This document shows, one piece after another, positions 8,145 to 15,855 of a stretch of 64,000 nt of DNA. The position numbers and the translations under genes were made by a program. Where the stretch lies: contig JAYQVH010000004.1 in NCBI GenBank assembly GCA_038148375.1, positions 1 through 64,000 of the forward strand, in the 5' to 3' direction. The notes beneath the pieces are model-generated. The model had not been told where the DNA came from and searched no databases. It saw only the letters and a program-made list of their open reading frames with translations. This stretch comes from CAWUEX02 sp038148375. Lineage in GTDB: Bacteria; Pseudomonadota; Alphaproteobacteria; Rhodospirillales; Rhodospirillaceae. The first letter of the stretch is position 1. The number at the start of each line of letters is the position of its first letter.

Positions 8145-9278
8145 CTAAAACACACCTTGTAACGAGGGCAGGGCGTACATAATCGGCTTCATCCACTGAA
8201 ACTGCCGGTAGGTTGTGTAATACAGCTGGCCGGGCCGCGTTTCGGCATTCAGCAGAAACAACGGCATGCCCTGATAGGCCCATTGCCAGCCACCGGTGCC
8301 GTCCGCAATGACGCTCCAGTGGCCGACCCGTGGCAGAGGCCCGTTCGCTGATACAGGAGTCCAATATTTCTTCAAGCATGCCTCATCGCAGTGGTTGCCG
8401 CCGATGTAGGCCTGTTCCGTGGCGTTGTCGTCGATCATCAGGCGGTAGAGCGTCATACCACCGCTGTCGGCGTATAGATCGCCGCCATCCGAGACGACCA
8501 CCGTGACCCAATCGGGTACGGGCGGTGCCGGCTCCAGCACCAGCGCCTGCCAGACGCCATTGGTGTCGTGGCCGTTGAGGTCGCCCGGAGATGCGTCGCC
8601 CGCATAGGTGAACAGCGCCTTGCCGTCGTACGCCCATTGGTAAAGTCCGTCCGCGCGTGTGAGAACGGAGAAGGCGTCAAAGTCCCGCGCGGTCCAGGGC
8701 GCTTCGACAGGGCGCCAGGACTGAGCGCAAGCGCCGTCGCAAACGAAGTCCGGTCCGGTGTCGCCGCCACGGACGTAGAGCGTCCGGCCATCCGAGGTGG
8801 AGAGCACTTGACCGATCACCGTATCGGTGACCGACAACTCGGCCGGCGTCAGGGAGGGCTCGAACGCGACGTTCCATCCGTTGCCCGCACCGAACGCGGC
8901 GCCCGCGTCCAGATCGCGGGCATATCGGTACAGCGGCCTGCCTTTGTGGGCCCATTGAAGCGTGCCGTCGTCGCGGGCAATGACGCTCCAGTCCTCCGGC
9001 GGGTTGTCTGGAACACGGTCAGCAAGTAGAGGCGGGCGCATGGCGGCGCATTCCCCGGTGCACATGCTGGCGCCTGGTTCGCGCAGGTCGGTGTCGAACG
9101 TATAGAGCGTCAGACCTTCTGCATCTGTGATGCGAGTGCCGTGTCCAAGCTCAGTAACGGCCGCATCCGCCGGTGTTTCAAGATCAGCGCGCGCCGCGGC
9201 GGCAAATAAACAGGCCGCCAGGCCCGCGAGCGTGAAACCGGTGCGCATAGGTGCGTGCCTGACTCTGAGACCGCTCAC
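8145..9278 (-). CDS. Exported protein with three COG4315-type secreted repeats
   Basis: This 377-residue protein contains three consecutive copies of the domain found in lipoproteins with the Yx(F/W/Y)xxD motif. Each copy has a TLY strand (LYTFDTD, LYVRGGD, LYRLMIDD), a C-x3-C pair (CTGEC, CDGAC, CDEAC), and a W-A-(H/Y) segment followed by PL or AL (QWAHKGRPLY, QWAYDGKALF, QWAYQGMPLF). A signal peptide lies at about 11-31. The annotated GTG at 9278 overlaps the upstream TGA as GTGA, which implies translational coupling; the ATG at 9248 would start directly at the signal peptide. Single-domain relatives are usually about 120-150 residues, so a triple fusion is notable. The role is unknown; the paired Cys suggest disulfides or redox activity. 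It belongs to the operon at 8145-13543. Confidence 0.82.
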   Translation of the reverse strand: MSGLRVRHAPMRTGFTLAGLAACLFAAAARADLETPADAAVTELGHGTRITDAEGLTLYTFDTDLREPGASMCTGECAAMRPPLLADRVPDNPPEDWSVIARDDGTLQWAHKGRPLYRYARDLDAGAAFGAGNGWNVAFEPSLTPAELSVTDTVIGQVLSTSDGRTLYVRGGDTGPDFVCDGACAQSWRPVEAPWTARDFDAFSVLTRADGLYQWAYDGKALFTYAGDASPGDLNGHDTNGVWQALVLEPAPPVPDWVTVVVSDGGDLYADSGGMTLYRLMIDDNATEQAYIGGNHCDEACLKKYWTPVSANGPLPRVGHWSVIADGTGGWQWAYQGMPLFLLNAETRPGQLYYTTYRQFQWMKPIMYALPSLQGVF

Positions 9279-10651
9279 GCCAGGATATCGGTGATGGTCT
9301 TGGACGTGGCGAGGGACCGCGTTCCCCAGCTGTCGATCGGAACGCCCATGATCTGCATCGCGGTGAGGCCGATGCGCGTCGCGGGGTCGCCGTTGCCGGC
9401 GACGTAGTAGCCGGTCTTGATCCGTCCGCCGGCCCGGCCGACCGTCATAAACGGCACGCCGTCAATCGAATGCGTGCGCGCGAAATTGGTCTCGCTGGCG
9501 GCGAGCAGGAGCACGTTATCCAGCAACGTGCCGTCGCCCTCGCGGATTGACTGGAAGGACTCGATAAACCGGGCCAGGGCTTCCATGCTGCGCGTGTTGA
9601 ACCAAGAAGTTTGCGGTTGCAGCCCGGTTTCCGGATCGACGCGTTCCTCATGCGACAGGCTGTGATGCGTCAGGCTCTCGCCCTCGCGCCGAAGGGCGGA
9701 GAAAGAATCGCTAAACACCATGTTGAACACATGCGTTTGATTGCAGGCCACCGCCATCGCCAGGATCTTGGCAAAGGCATCGTGGGTTGCTTCGACACGG
9801 CCGATCTCGACTCCGGACATGTCTCCCAATACGCCGTCGTCGTTGGGTGGCGGCACGATCCGGCACGCTTCGTTGGGGGCTGGCTTCTGCAGCTGGACCT
9901 CGAGCTGGTTCTCCAGTTCTCGGATGGAGGAGAAATACTCGTCCAGCTGGGCGCGATCGCTGGCGCCGACGTCCTTCATCATGCGCTGGCGTTCATCGGT
10001 CACCGCCGACAACACGCTTTTGCGTGCCATGATGCGCGGGTCGGGTGCGAAGTCGGCTTTATTCGGGTCGACGAAATCGGGGCCGAACAGCCTTTGATAA
10101 AACGCTGTCGGTAAAACCTCTCCACTTGTCTTGGTGAACGTGCCGCGCGCCGAGTACATGTGGTTGGGATTGCCGGTGCAGCTGAGATCGATGGTTTTCA
10201 GCCGTGTGCCGTTGCCAATCTGATCGGCGATGAGAAGGTCGAAGGTCGTGCCTGGAATTTCATCGTCTTTGTCAGGTACCACCCCGGTGCGGGACGCCAC
10301 CCACCCGCTGGTGTGTGGATAGTTTGAGCGACCGTCGAGCGGCAGATTGAATTTGGCGAAGAAGTTGATCAGGTCCGCGTACGGTTTGAGGGCCTCGCAC
10401 TCGCCTTTAAAGGACAGGCCGGGGCTTGTCACAGCTTTATCGTCAAGCGCGTAGTTTGGCGTATGTCCCAGGCCCCAGAACCAGGTGCCAAAGCGCACGG
10501 GCAGAGGCGCGCCGGACGCCAGCGCCGTGCCGGAGTCATTTAGCATGCAATCGAGGAAGGGCAGGGCGACGGTCACGGCGGAACCGGCCAAGGTTCCACG
10601 CAGCACGCGGCGGCGGCTGATCGGCGTCGTGCGACTCTTTGCCATGATCAC
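9275..10651 (-). CDS. Tat-exported DUF1552 family protein
   Basis: The protein (458 residues) has a twin-arginine signal (ISRRRVLRGTLAGSA, then PFLDCML) and a body typical of DUF1552: RFGTWFWGLGHTPN, a HTSGW segment near 120, and a late ETNFARTHSIDGVPF stretch. DUF1552 proteins occur next to DUF1592/1588/1585 proteins in planctomycetes and some proteobacteria, and no reaction has been assigned. The fold is thought to be related to sulfatase/phosphatase-like periplasmic proteins, but I cannot confirm metal ligands here. The start is 6 bases after the stop of the DUF1592 gene, and its stop overlaps the next start, so the three genes form one transcription unit. Confidence 0.88.
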   Translation of the reverse strand: MIMAKSRTTPISRRRVLRGTLAGSAVTVALPFLDCMLNDSGTALASGAPLPVRFGTWFWGLGHTPNYALDDKAVTSPGLSFKGECEALKPYADLINFFAKFNLPLDGRSNYPHTSGWVASRTGVVPDKDDEIPGTTFDLLIADQIGNGTRLKTIDLSCTGNPNHMYSARGTFTKTSGEVLPTAFYQRLFGPDFVDPNKADFAPDPRIMARKSVLSAVTDERQRMMKDVGASDRAQLDEYFSSIRELENQLEVQLQKPAPNEACRIVPPPNDDGVLGDMSGVEIGRVEATHDAFAKILAMAVACNQTHVFNMVFSDSFSALRREGESLTHHSLSHEERVDPETGLQPQTSWFNTRSMEALARFIESFQSIREGDGTLLDNVLLLAASETNFARTHSIDGVPFMTVGRAGGRIKTGYYVAGNGDPATRIGLTAMQIMGVPIDSWGTRSLATSKTITDILA

Positions 10652-10657
10652 ACCTCC

Positions 10658-12325
10658 TTAAAATGGTGCCGGGGACACGGCTGCTGTTTCCAGCGCGGCG
10701 GTGTCCGGTGCAGTGACGGCGTACAAGGCATCGCTTGTGGCGATCCTCTTCAGCAGTTCTTTGACGCGAAATCCTTCTGCGGCGAAGCGCTCTTCAAGAT
10801 ACGCCATCAACGGGTCGCGCGGCGACAGGGATTTGCCGCTGGCATAGGCATATAATCGATTGACCAGGCAGGTCGTGGCCGCGGGGTTGTCGCGCAGCGC
10901 GGGCCCTAGGCCGGACGCATCGTCAAAGGCGATACCGTCCAAGCTGCCGCTGGTATCGATAACCTCGCCGTTTTCGGCGCTGCGGGACTGGCCGGCGCCG
11001 TCGAAAGTCTCCAAGGCGAGGCCGATGGGGTCGGTGATGCGGTGGCATCCCGCGCACGCCGGGCTGGTCGAATGAGCCGTCAGACGCTGGCGTGCCGTTT
11101 TGTTTGGTGAATTAGGATCGTTGAATTCGGTGAAATCCACATCCGGCGGCGGATCGGGTACCTGTTGGCACAGCAGCGTGGTGCGGATGGCTTTACCGCG
11201 CAGCGTCGGAGAACTGCGCCCGGGGTGAGAATGCAGCGCCAGGAACCCTAGCTGGCTCTGGATGCCGACACGGGGGTCGGTTTCCTCAAACTCAAACGGC
11301 TGCCATACGCCTTTCGGCGCCTCCACCTGCACCCGGTAGACCTGTCCCAGGGTGCGGGTCATAAACGTTTTGCGCGTGGTGAATAGGTCGCGGTAATCCG
11401 CGTCGAGGTTGATGACGTGATCGACGATGGTCCGCAGCGTCTGCTCTTGGGCGTCTTGCGCCGCCGCGACACCGAAAGCCGGGTAGATGACCGTGTCCTT
11501 TTCCAGGAAATCGAATGCGTCGAACTCATACATGTCCGCAAAAAATGCCCGCACTCCGGTTTCCAGGCGCGGTGAGGCCATCATGCGCGTGACCTGGGAG
11601 GTGAGGCCGTCCTGCGTGTGCAATGCTCCATTTTCGGCGGCGGTTAACAGGGCGTCGTCCGGCACGGTGTTCCACAGTAAAAAGCTCAAGCGGCTGGCGA
11701 CGGAATAGCCGTCGAGGCGAACGGACCCCGGCGCCGCGGGGTCGGGCTCGACGCTCTCGGTGACAAAAAGGAACTGTGGCGCGACCAGAAGGCTGGTGAG
11801 CCCGAGGTGCAGGCCGTCCTCGAAGTGGCCGAGCGCCTTGGCGGTGTCGCGCATTACAGTGACACGGGACTTGATTTCCTCGTCCGTCAGCGGACGGCGG
11901 AACAGCAGGCGGCCTGCATCCGTGATCAATTGTGTGGCGCAGGTTTCGTCGAACGCCATGTCCGGCTTTAGTGCGCAGGGAACCAGGAACCGCCGATTAG
12001 GCTCGCTTAGGACCTGAGATGCAATAGACCGCGCCATTTCGTCGTATTGCCGCATACTGCCTGACGTCACCGTCGCGTTGCGGGCGCCAACGGCGAGCAG
12101 GCCGTGCGTCCGTACGGGCGTGTCGAACCGGCCGCCGACAACGATGGCCGAGCCGAACACATCGCCGATGACATTGCGGTATTGGTCTTCGGTGAGGCGG
12201 CTGATATCCGGCGGAGTCCCGCTCACAACCGGTTCGGCGGGCTCGCATGCGCTCAACAGCAGGGCCGACAGCGGTGCGAGGAGCGCTGAAAGAAAACCGC
12301 GATGAAGAGATTTATGGCGCTTCAT
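10658..12325 (-). CDS. DUF1592/DUF1588/DUF1585 lipoprotein with CAGCH motif
   Basis: The 555-residue product begins with a lipoprotein signal (LSALLLSAC, lipid Cys27). Domains by eye: a DUF1587-like start (LTEDQYRNVIGDVFG, 42-56), DUF1595/1592 in the middle (LLFRRPLTDEEI; SRLSFLLWNTVPDDALL), DUF1588 (HPGRSSPTLRGKAI and CAGCH at about 425-429) and DUF1585 at the end (CLVNRLYAYASG). CAGCH reads like a c-type heme site (C-x-x-C-H), so covalent heme and electron transfer are possible, though in this family the motif is not proven to bind heme. Planctomycete homologues are larger, often with an extra cytochrome domain. It is the second gene of the operon, 9 bases after the unknown exported protein. 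Confidence 0.88.
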   Translation of the reverse strand: MKRHKSLHRGFLSALLAPLSALLLSACEPAEPVVSGTPPDISRLTEDQYRNVIGDVFGSAIVVGGRFDTPVRTHGLLAVGARNATVTSGSMRQYDEMARSIASQVLSEPNRRFLVPCALKPDMAFDETCATQLITDAGRLLFRRPLTDEEIKSRVTVMRDTAKALGHFEDGLHLGLTSLLVAPQFLFVTESVEPDPAAPGSVRLDGYSVASRLSFLLWNTVPDDALLTAAENGALHTQDGLTSQVTRMMASPRLETGVRAFFADMYEFDAFDFLEKDTVIYPAFGVAAAQDAQEQTLRTIVDHVINLDADYRDLFTTRKTFMTRTLGQVYRVQVEAPKGVWQPFEFEETDPRVGIQSQLGFLALHSHPGRSSPTLRGKAIRTTLLCQQVPDPPPDVDFTEFNDPNSPNKTARQRLTAHSTSPACAGCHRITDPIGLALETFDGAGQSRSAENGEVIDTSGSLDGIAFDDASGLGPALRDNPAATTCLVNRLYAYASGKSLSPRDPLMAYLEERFAAEGFRVKELLKRIATSDALYAVTAPDTAALETAAVSPAPF

Positions 12326-12334
12326 ACTTCCAAT

Positions 12335-13543
12335 CTATGGCCCACTGGCTGCCACTCTGGCCGGGCCGGTTCCGCCGGAGGCCAATTCATCGCCTTTCGG
12401 GTGGTTAATGAAAGCCCGCACCGCTTCGAACTTGAATGCGGAAGATAACGTGGTGCATTCGCCGGTTTGCGGATCGGGGTGGCCGTCGGCCAATTCATGC
12501 GCCGCAACGTAGATCGCCGGACAACTAAACTTATGGCGATTGGGAAACGACGTCAGCATGCCGCGAACGTAACTGTATAATTGATCGACCCCATAGTAGC
12601 CGTAAACCATGCCGCCGGTGCGGCCGTCGTCCGGTGTGATGTCCATGTGCAGCTGCATGTCTTGGATGAGCTGGCGGATGTACTGATAATTGCCGTAGTG
12701 GGGAATGTGAACGTCAGCGGTGTGGGTCTTAAGGATGCCGTCTTCGATGCGGCCGCCCACAGTGTCGTTATACCGTGGCGCACCGTCTTCAGCATCGATG
12801 TCATAGCTGCCAAAGGGCAGTACGTTGTTCTTGCTGTCGAGATTGAACGAGCCCAAACCGCGATAAAACGTGACGGACACCTCATCGTCGTTTCGAATGT
12901 CGTCAACGCCGCTGATCTCGAGCAGGATCATGCCGAGACCGCTGGTGCGGCGGTGGGAATTGGCGTTGTTTTCGATATGACCGTAACTGCGCCACGCTTC
13001 GACGCAGCCGAGCAGCCGGTACATCTGATTATCGACCCCGGTTTCGCCGTTCAGTCCGGTGAAGGTGCGGTGGGCGCACGATTTGGGCGTTGCGCCTCCG
13101 TCGGTATTGCCGTCGAGGTCAATGCCGTATGAGTACTTTCCTTCGACGATTTTGAGCGGTGGGTCCGTCACGACCGTGGGCTGTTCGCAAACGTCTTCGC
13201 CATTGGGGCCGCGGTAGTTGACGTGCCGAAGCTGGGTAATTAAGCGCTCGGGGTACGATCTGCGTTGTTCCGGCGAAATCGTGCTTTCCCAGATCTCCGT
13301 ATTCCCGGGGGCCGGGCCTTCCGGGCATTCGTCCATGAACATTGTCTCGTACATTGCCGTGTTCCACAGGGTGACGACGAAGCCCATGGTTTGCCCGCCG
13401 CCATCCGTGGAGTCGGCGGCACCCGGAGCTGGGTTTACGGCAAGTCCAAACAAGGCAAGGCTGCCGATAACCCGGCCGCACCTCGCGGATCGGCGCGGGC
13501 GGACGTTCAAAGAACCGGGTGTTCGGCGATGAGTCTTGTCCAC
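12335..13543 (-). CDS. Exported protein of unknown function, first gene of the DUF1592/DUF1552 operon
   Basis: I do not recognise a named family. The 402-residue product starts at a GTG (13543) with GAGG four bases upstream. A basic N-terminus and a hydrophobic stretch (VIGSLALFGLAVNPAPG) suggest export. The mature protein is acidic and rich in aromatic residues, with several Cys (DECPEG, GEDVCEQ, KSCAHR, LGCVEA, FSCPA, GECTT) and segments such as MGFVVTLWNTAMYE, VTFYRGLGSFNLD and MVYGYYGVDQLY. The Cys count fits an oxidised, periplasmic or surface protein. The next gene begins 9 bases downstream, so it probably works with the DUF1592 and DUF1552 products. It is divergent from the CHRD gene at 13813. 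Confidence 0.7.
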   Translation of the reverse strand: MDKTHRRTPGSLNVRPRRSARCGRVIGSLALFGLAVNPAPGAADSTDGGGQTMGFVVTLWNTAMYETMFMDECPEGPAPGNTEIWESTISPEQRRSYPERLITQLRHVNYRGPNGEDVCEQPTVVTDPPLKIVEGKYSYGIDLDGNTDGGATPKSCAHRTFTGLNGETGVDNQMYRLLGCVEAWRSYGHIENNANSHRRTSGLGMILLEISGVDDIRNDDEVSVTFYRGLGSFNLDSKNNVLPFGSYDIDAEDGAPRYNDTVGGRIEDGILKTHTADVHIPHYGNYQYIRQLIQDMQLHMDITPDDGRTGGMVYGYYGVDQLYSYVRGMLTSFPNRHKFSCPAIYVAAHELADGHPDPQTGECTTLSSAFKFEAVRAFINHPKGDELASGGTGPARVAASGP

Positions 13544-13812
13544 AGTGCCTCGATATCGGAAAAAAATTGGCGGTACACCTGTCGCTCGGGCTCGCTCTTC
13601 AGATCAAGTTTCTATGGGCTGCGGGCGTGAATCAATGGGTAACCGCCAGGATTTGCGGCTGCCATCGGTTTAAATCCCCTTTTTTCGCACGGCACGCCTC
13701 CGCGGCCCGGTTTGGACTGGATTAGGGATCGGGATTGGGCGACCCTGCCGGTGCGAGAGGCCGTCGCAAAAGCCCTGTGGAGGTCTCGCATTGCCTCTTC
13801 GAATGCTGTGCT

Positions 13813-14319
13813 ATGAAACTGAGTTCCAAATTTATTATCGCTTTTGTTGCTCCGGTTATCGCCGCTAGCTCAGGTGTGTCCGCGCAGGTTCCGGACGACC
13901 TGTCCTGCGCACATTTCTCGGATGACCCGAACGACAGGTCCGGGCCGCCGCTACACTTTCAGGCAGAGATGTGGGACGGACCGCAGCGGGCGCCGACGTC
14001 CAGCGATGCGACCGGGATGGCGACGTTCACGCTTGAGCGCGATACGTTGCGGCTCACCTGGGAAGTGACCTTCGAAGGACTGACAAGTACGCCGTCAGGG
14101 TTGCACGTTCACGGCCCGACACCCGCCGAAGGATCTGCACCGGCGGTGTTTGCGCTCGCCGGCGAGAATTTCACCTCACCGGTCACGGGTGAGCGGGTGA
14201 TTTCCATCGGGGAGGTATCCCTCTTCGTGCAGAACCTCGCGTACGTCAATTTGCACACCAGCAGATATCCCGAAGGCGAAATACGCGGATCGATCAAAAA
14301 GCAGCGGCCGCAATGCTAG
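13813..14319 (+). CDS. Exported CHRD-domain protein
   Basis: The product (168 residues) has a clear Sec signal (FIIAFVAPVIAASSGVSAQ) and one CHRD domain (about 50-165), the beta-rich module named after chordin. The pattern includes ATGMATFTLERDTLRLTWEV, GLHVHGPTPAEG, and the closing YVNLHTSRYPEGEIRGSI, which is the most conserved part. Two Cys (LSCAH, PQC) may form a disulfide. Bacterial CHRD proteins are extracellular or periplasmic and have no known enzymatic role; binding is assumed. The ATG at 13813 was chosen because it starts the signal peptide; the frame is open from 13735. It begins a plus-strand series with the rhodanese and membrane hydrolase genes. Confidence 0.9.
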   Translation: MKLSSKFIIAFVAPVIAASSGVSAQVPDDLSCAHFSDDPNDRSGPPLHFQAEMWDGPQRAPTSSDATGMATFTLERDTLRLTWEVTFEGLTSTPSGLHVHGPTPAEGSAPAVFALAGENFTSPVTGERVISIGEVSLFVQNLAYVNLHTSRYPEGEIRGSIKKQRPQC

Positions 14320-14344
14320 CGGATAACGTATCAACGGAGACACA

Positions 14345-14743
14345 ATGAACATACGCCCCGTTTCAGACCTCGTCGCCGAGGCCAACGCGCAGATCGAAAC
14401 GATCGCGATCGACCAAGCCGCGGCGATGCTGCACGACGACAGTGTGCAGTTCGTCGATATCAGAGATGTCAGAGAAGTGTGGCGCGAAGGCACGATTCCT
14501 GGCGCACAGCACGCGCCGCGAGGCATGCTGGAGTTCTGGTTCGATCCGGCGTGCAAATATCACCGTCCCGAATTCGCCGAAGATAAGACGTATCTGCTGT
14601 TCTGTGCCAGCGCATGGCGCTCGGCATTGGCGGCCAAGGCTTTGACCGACATGGGCTTCACCAACGTTGCGCATATCGACGGCGGGTTTAGTGCCTGGGT
14701 CGAGGCCGGGCATCCTGTCGAGGAGCGGTCAAAGACCAAATAG
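14345..14743 (+). CDS. Rhodanese-like sulfurtransferase
   Basis: A single-domain rhodanese of 132 residues. The catalytic Cys lies in the loop LLFCASAWRSALAAKAL (Cys at about 84), a six-residue active-site loop closed by Arg-Ser, as in sulfurtransferases that pass sulfane sulfur to thiols or cyanide. Other signature parts are FVDIRDVREVWREGTIPGA near residues 38-56 and HIDGGFSAWVEAGHPVE near the end. There is no signal peptide, so it is cytoplasmic. It lies 25 bases after the CHRD gene and 5 bases before the membrane hydrolase gene, which suggests one operon. The in vivo acceptor is unknown. Confidence 0.93.
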   Translation: MNIRPVSDLVAEANAQIETIAIDQAAAMLHDDSVQFVDIRDVREVWREGTIPGAQHAPRGMLEFWFDPACKYHRPEFAEDKTYLLFCASAWRSALAAKALTDMGFTNVAHIDGGFSAWVEAGHPVEERSKTK

Positions 14744-14748
14744 CGCCC

Positions 14749-15753
14749 ATGGATTTGATTACACAGGGCGCGTTGGGCGCGGCGTTTGCGCAGTCTTCGC
14801 GCACGGAAACGCGCCATGTTATTGCGGCCGGCGCATGCGGCTTTCTTGCCGGTATGGCGCCGGACCTGGACGCACTCATTCGCTCCGGCGAAGATCCGCT
14901 GATCTTTCTTGAGTACCATCGCCATTTCACTCATTCCCTGGCCTTCATACCCGTCGGCGGATTGATCAGTGCGCTATGCCTGTACGGCCTCGCCGCGCGG
15001 CGCTGGCAACTGACATTCTGGCAGGTGTTTCTTTTTTGCACATTGGGATACGCCACCCATGGCCTGCTTGATGCGGCGACGTCATACGGCACCAGCCTGC
15101 TGTGGCCCTTCAGCCAAGCGAGGATGTCGTGGAGTTTGGTGTCGATTGTCGACCCGCTCTTTACCCTGCCGTTGATTGCCGGCGTCGTTTTGGCACTCGT
15201 TGAGCGCCGGCCGATGTTCGCGCGCCTCGGCCTGCTTTGGTGCGCTGTCTACTTGACCACCGCGTTCGTCCAGCACCGTGCAGCGCTTGAGGTCGCCACG
15301 GCCCTGGCGGCGGAACGCGGCCATACACCGTTCCAGGTCCAAGCCAAGCCGAGTTTCGGCAACACCCTGGTCTGGCGCACGATTTACGAATTCGATGGCG
15401 CCTTTTACATCGACGCGGCGCGGGTCGGCGTTGCGCCGCGAGTGTTTGTGGGCACGTCGCTGCCGAAGCTGGTGCCCGAGCGGGACTTGCCCTGGCTGAG
15501 GCCCGGTGACCAGCAGGCCCGCGATATCGAGCGCTTCCGCTTCTTCAGTCTTGGCCTAATTGCGCAAAGCCCGGACGATCCCAACCGCATTGTCGATATT
15601 CGCTACTCCTTCGTCCCCAACGAGGTTCGGGCGCTGTGGTCCATTGATGTTTCGCCTAATGCGCCGGACGATGCCCATGTTGTCTACCGGACTCACCGGG
15701 AAGACGCCCGCGAAAATCTGGCCACGCTCTGGCGCATGATTGTCGGCGATTGA
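14749..15753 (+). CDS. Inner-membrane metal-dependent hydrolase (COG1988/DUF457-like)
   Basis: The 334-residue product has four to five hydrophobic helices in its first 190 residues and a soluble C-terminal half. The membrane part carries the family's His-rich signatures: LAGMAPDLDAL, YHRHFTHSLAF and GYATHGLLDAATSYGT, with Asp and His expected to bind metal. Members are annotated as membrane-bound metal-dependent hydrolases (the YdjM/YbcI group), with phospholipid or other lipid substrates suspected but not proven. The C-terminal region (about 195-334) is typical of longer proteobacterial members. It starts 5 bases after the rhodanese stop. Confidence 0.88.
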   Translation: MDLITQGALGAAFAQSSRTETRHVIAAGACGFLAGMAPDLDALIRSGEDPLIFLEYHRHFTHSLAFIPVGGLISALCLYGLAARRWQLTFWQVFLFCTLGYATHGLLDAATSYGTSLLWPFSQARMSWSLVSIVDPLFTLPLIAGVVLALVERRPMFARLGLLWCAVYLTTAFVQHRAALEVATALAAERGHTPFQVQAKPSFGNTLVWRTIYEFDGAFYIDAARVGVAPRVFVGTSLPKLVPERDLPWLRPGDQQARDIERFRFFSLGLIAQSPDDPNRIVDIRYSFVPNEVRALWSIDVSPNAPDDAHVVYRTHREDARENLATLWRMIVGD

Positions 15754-15855
15754 GCGGTGGTTACCGCCCGCGTTGCCGACGCGCCAATGTGGTGTATCGT
15801 AAGGCCTGGGCGTGCGGTAAGGGGCGGCGCGCCCGCGGGTCAGGGGGTCTTATTG

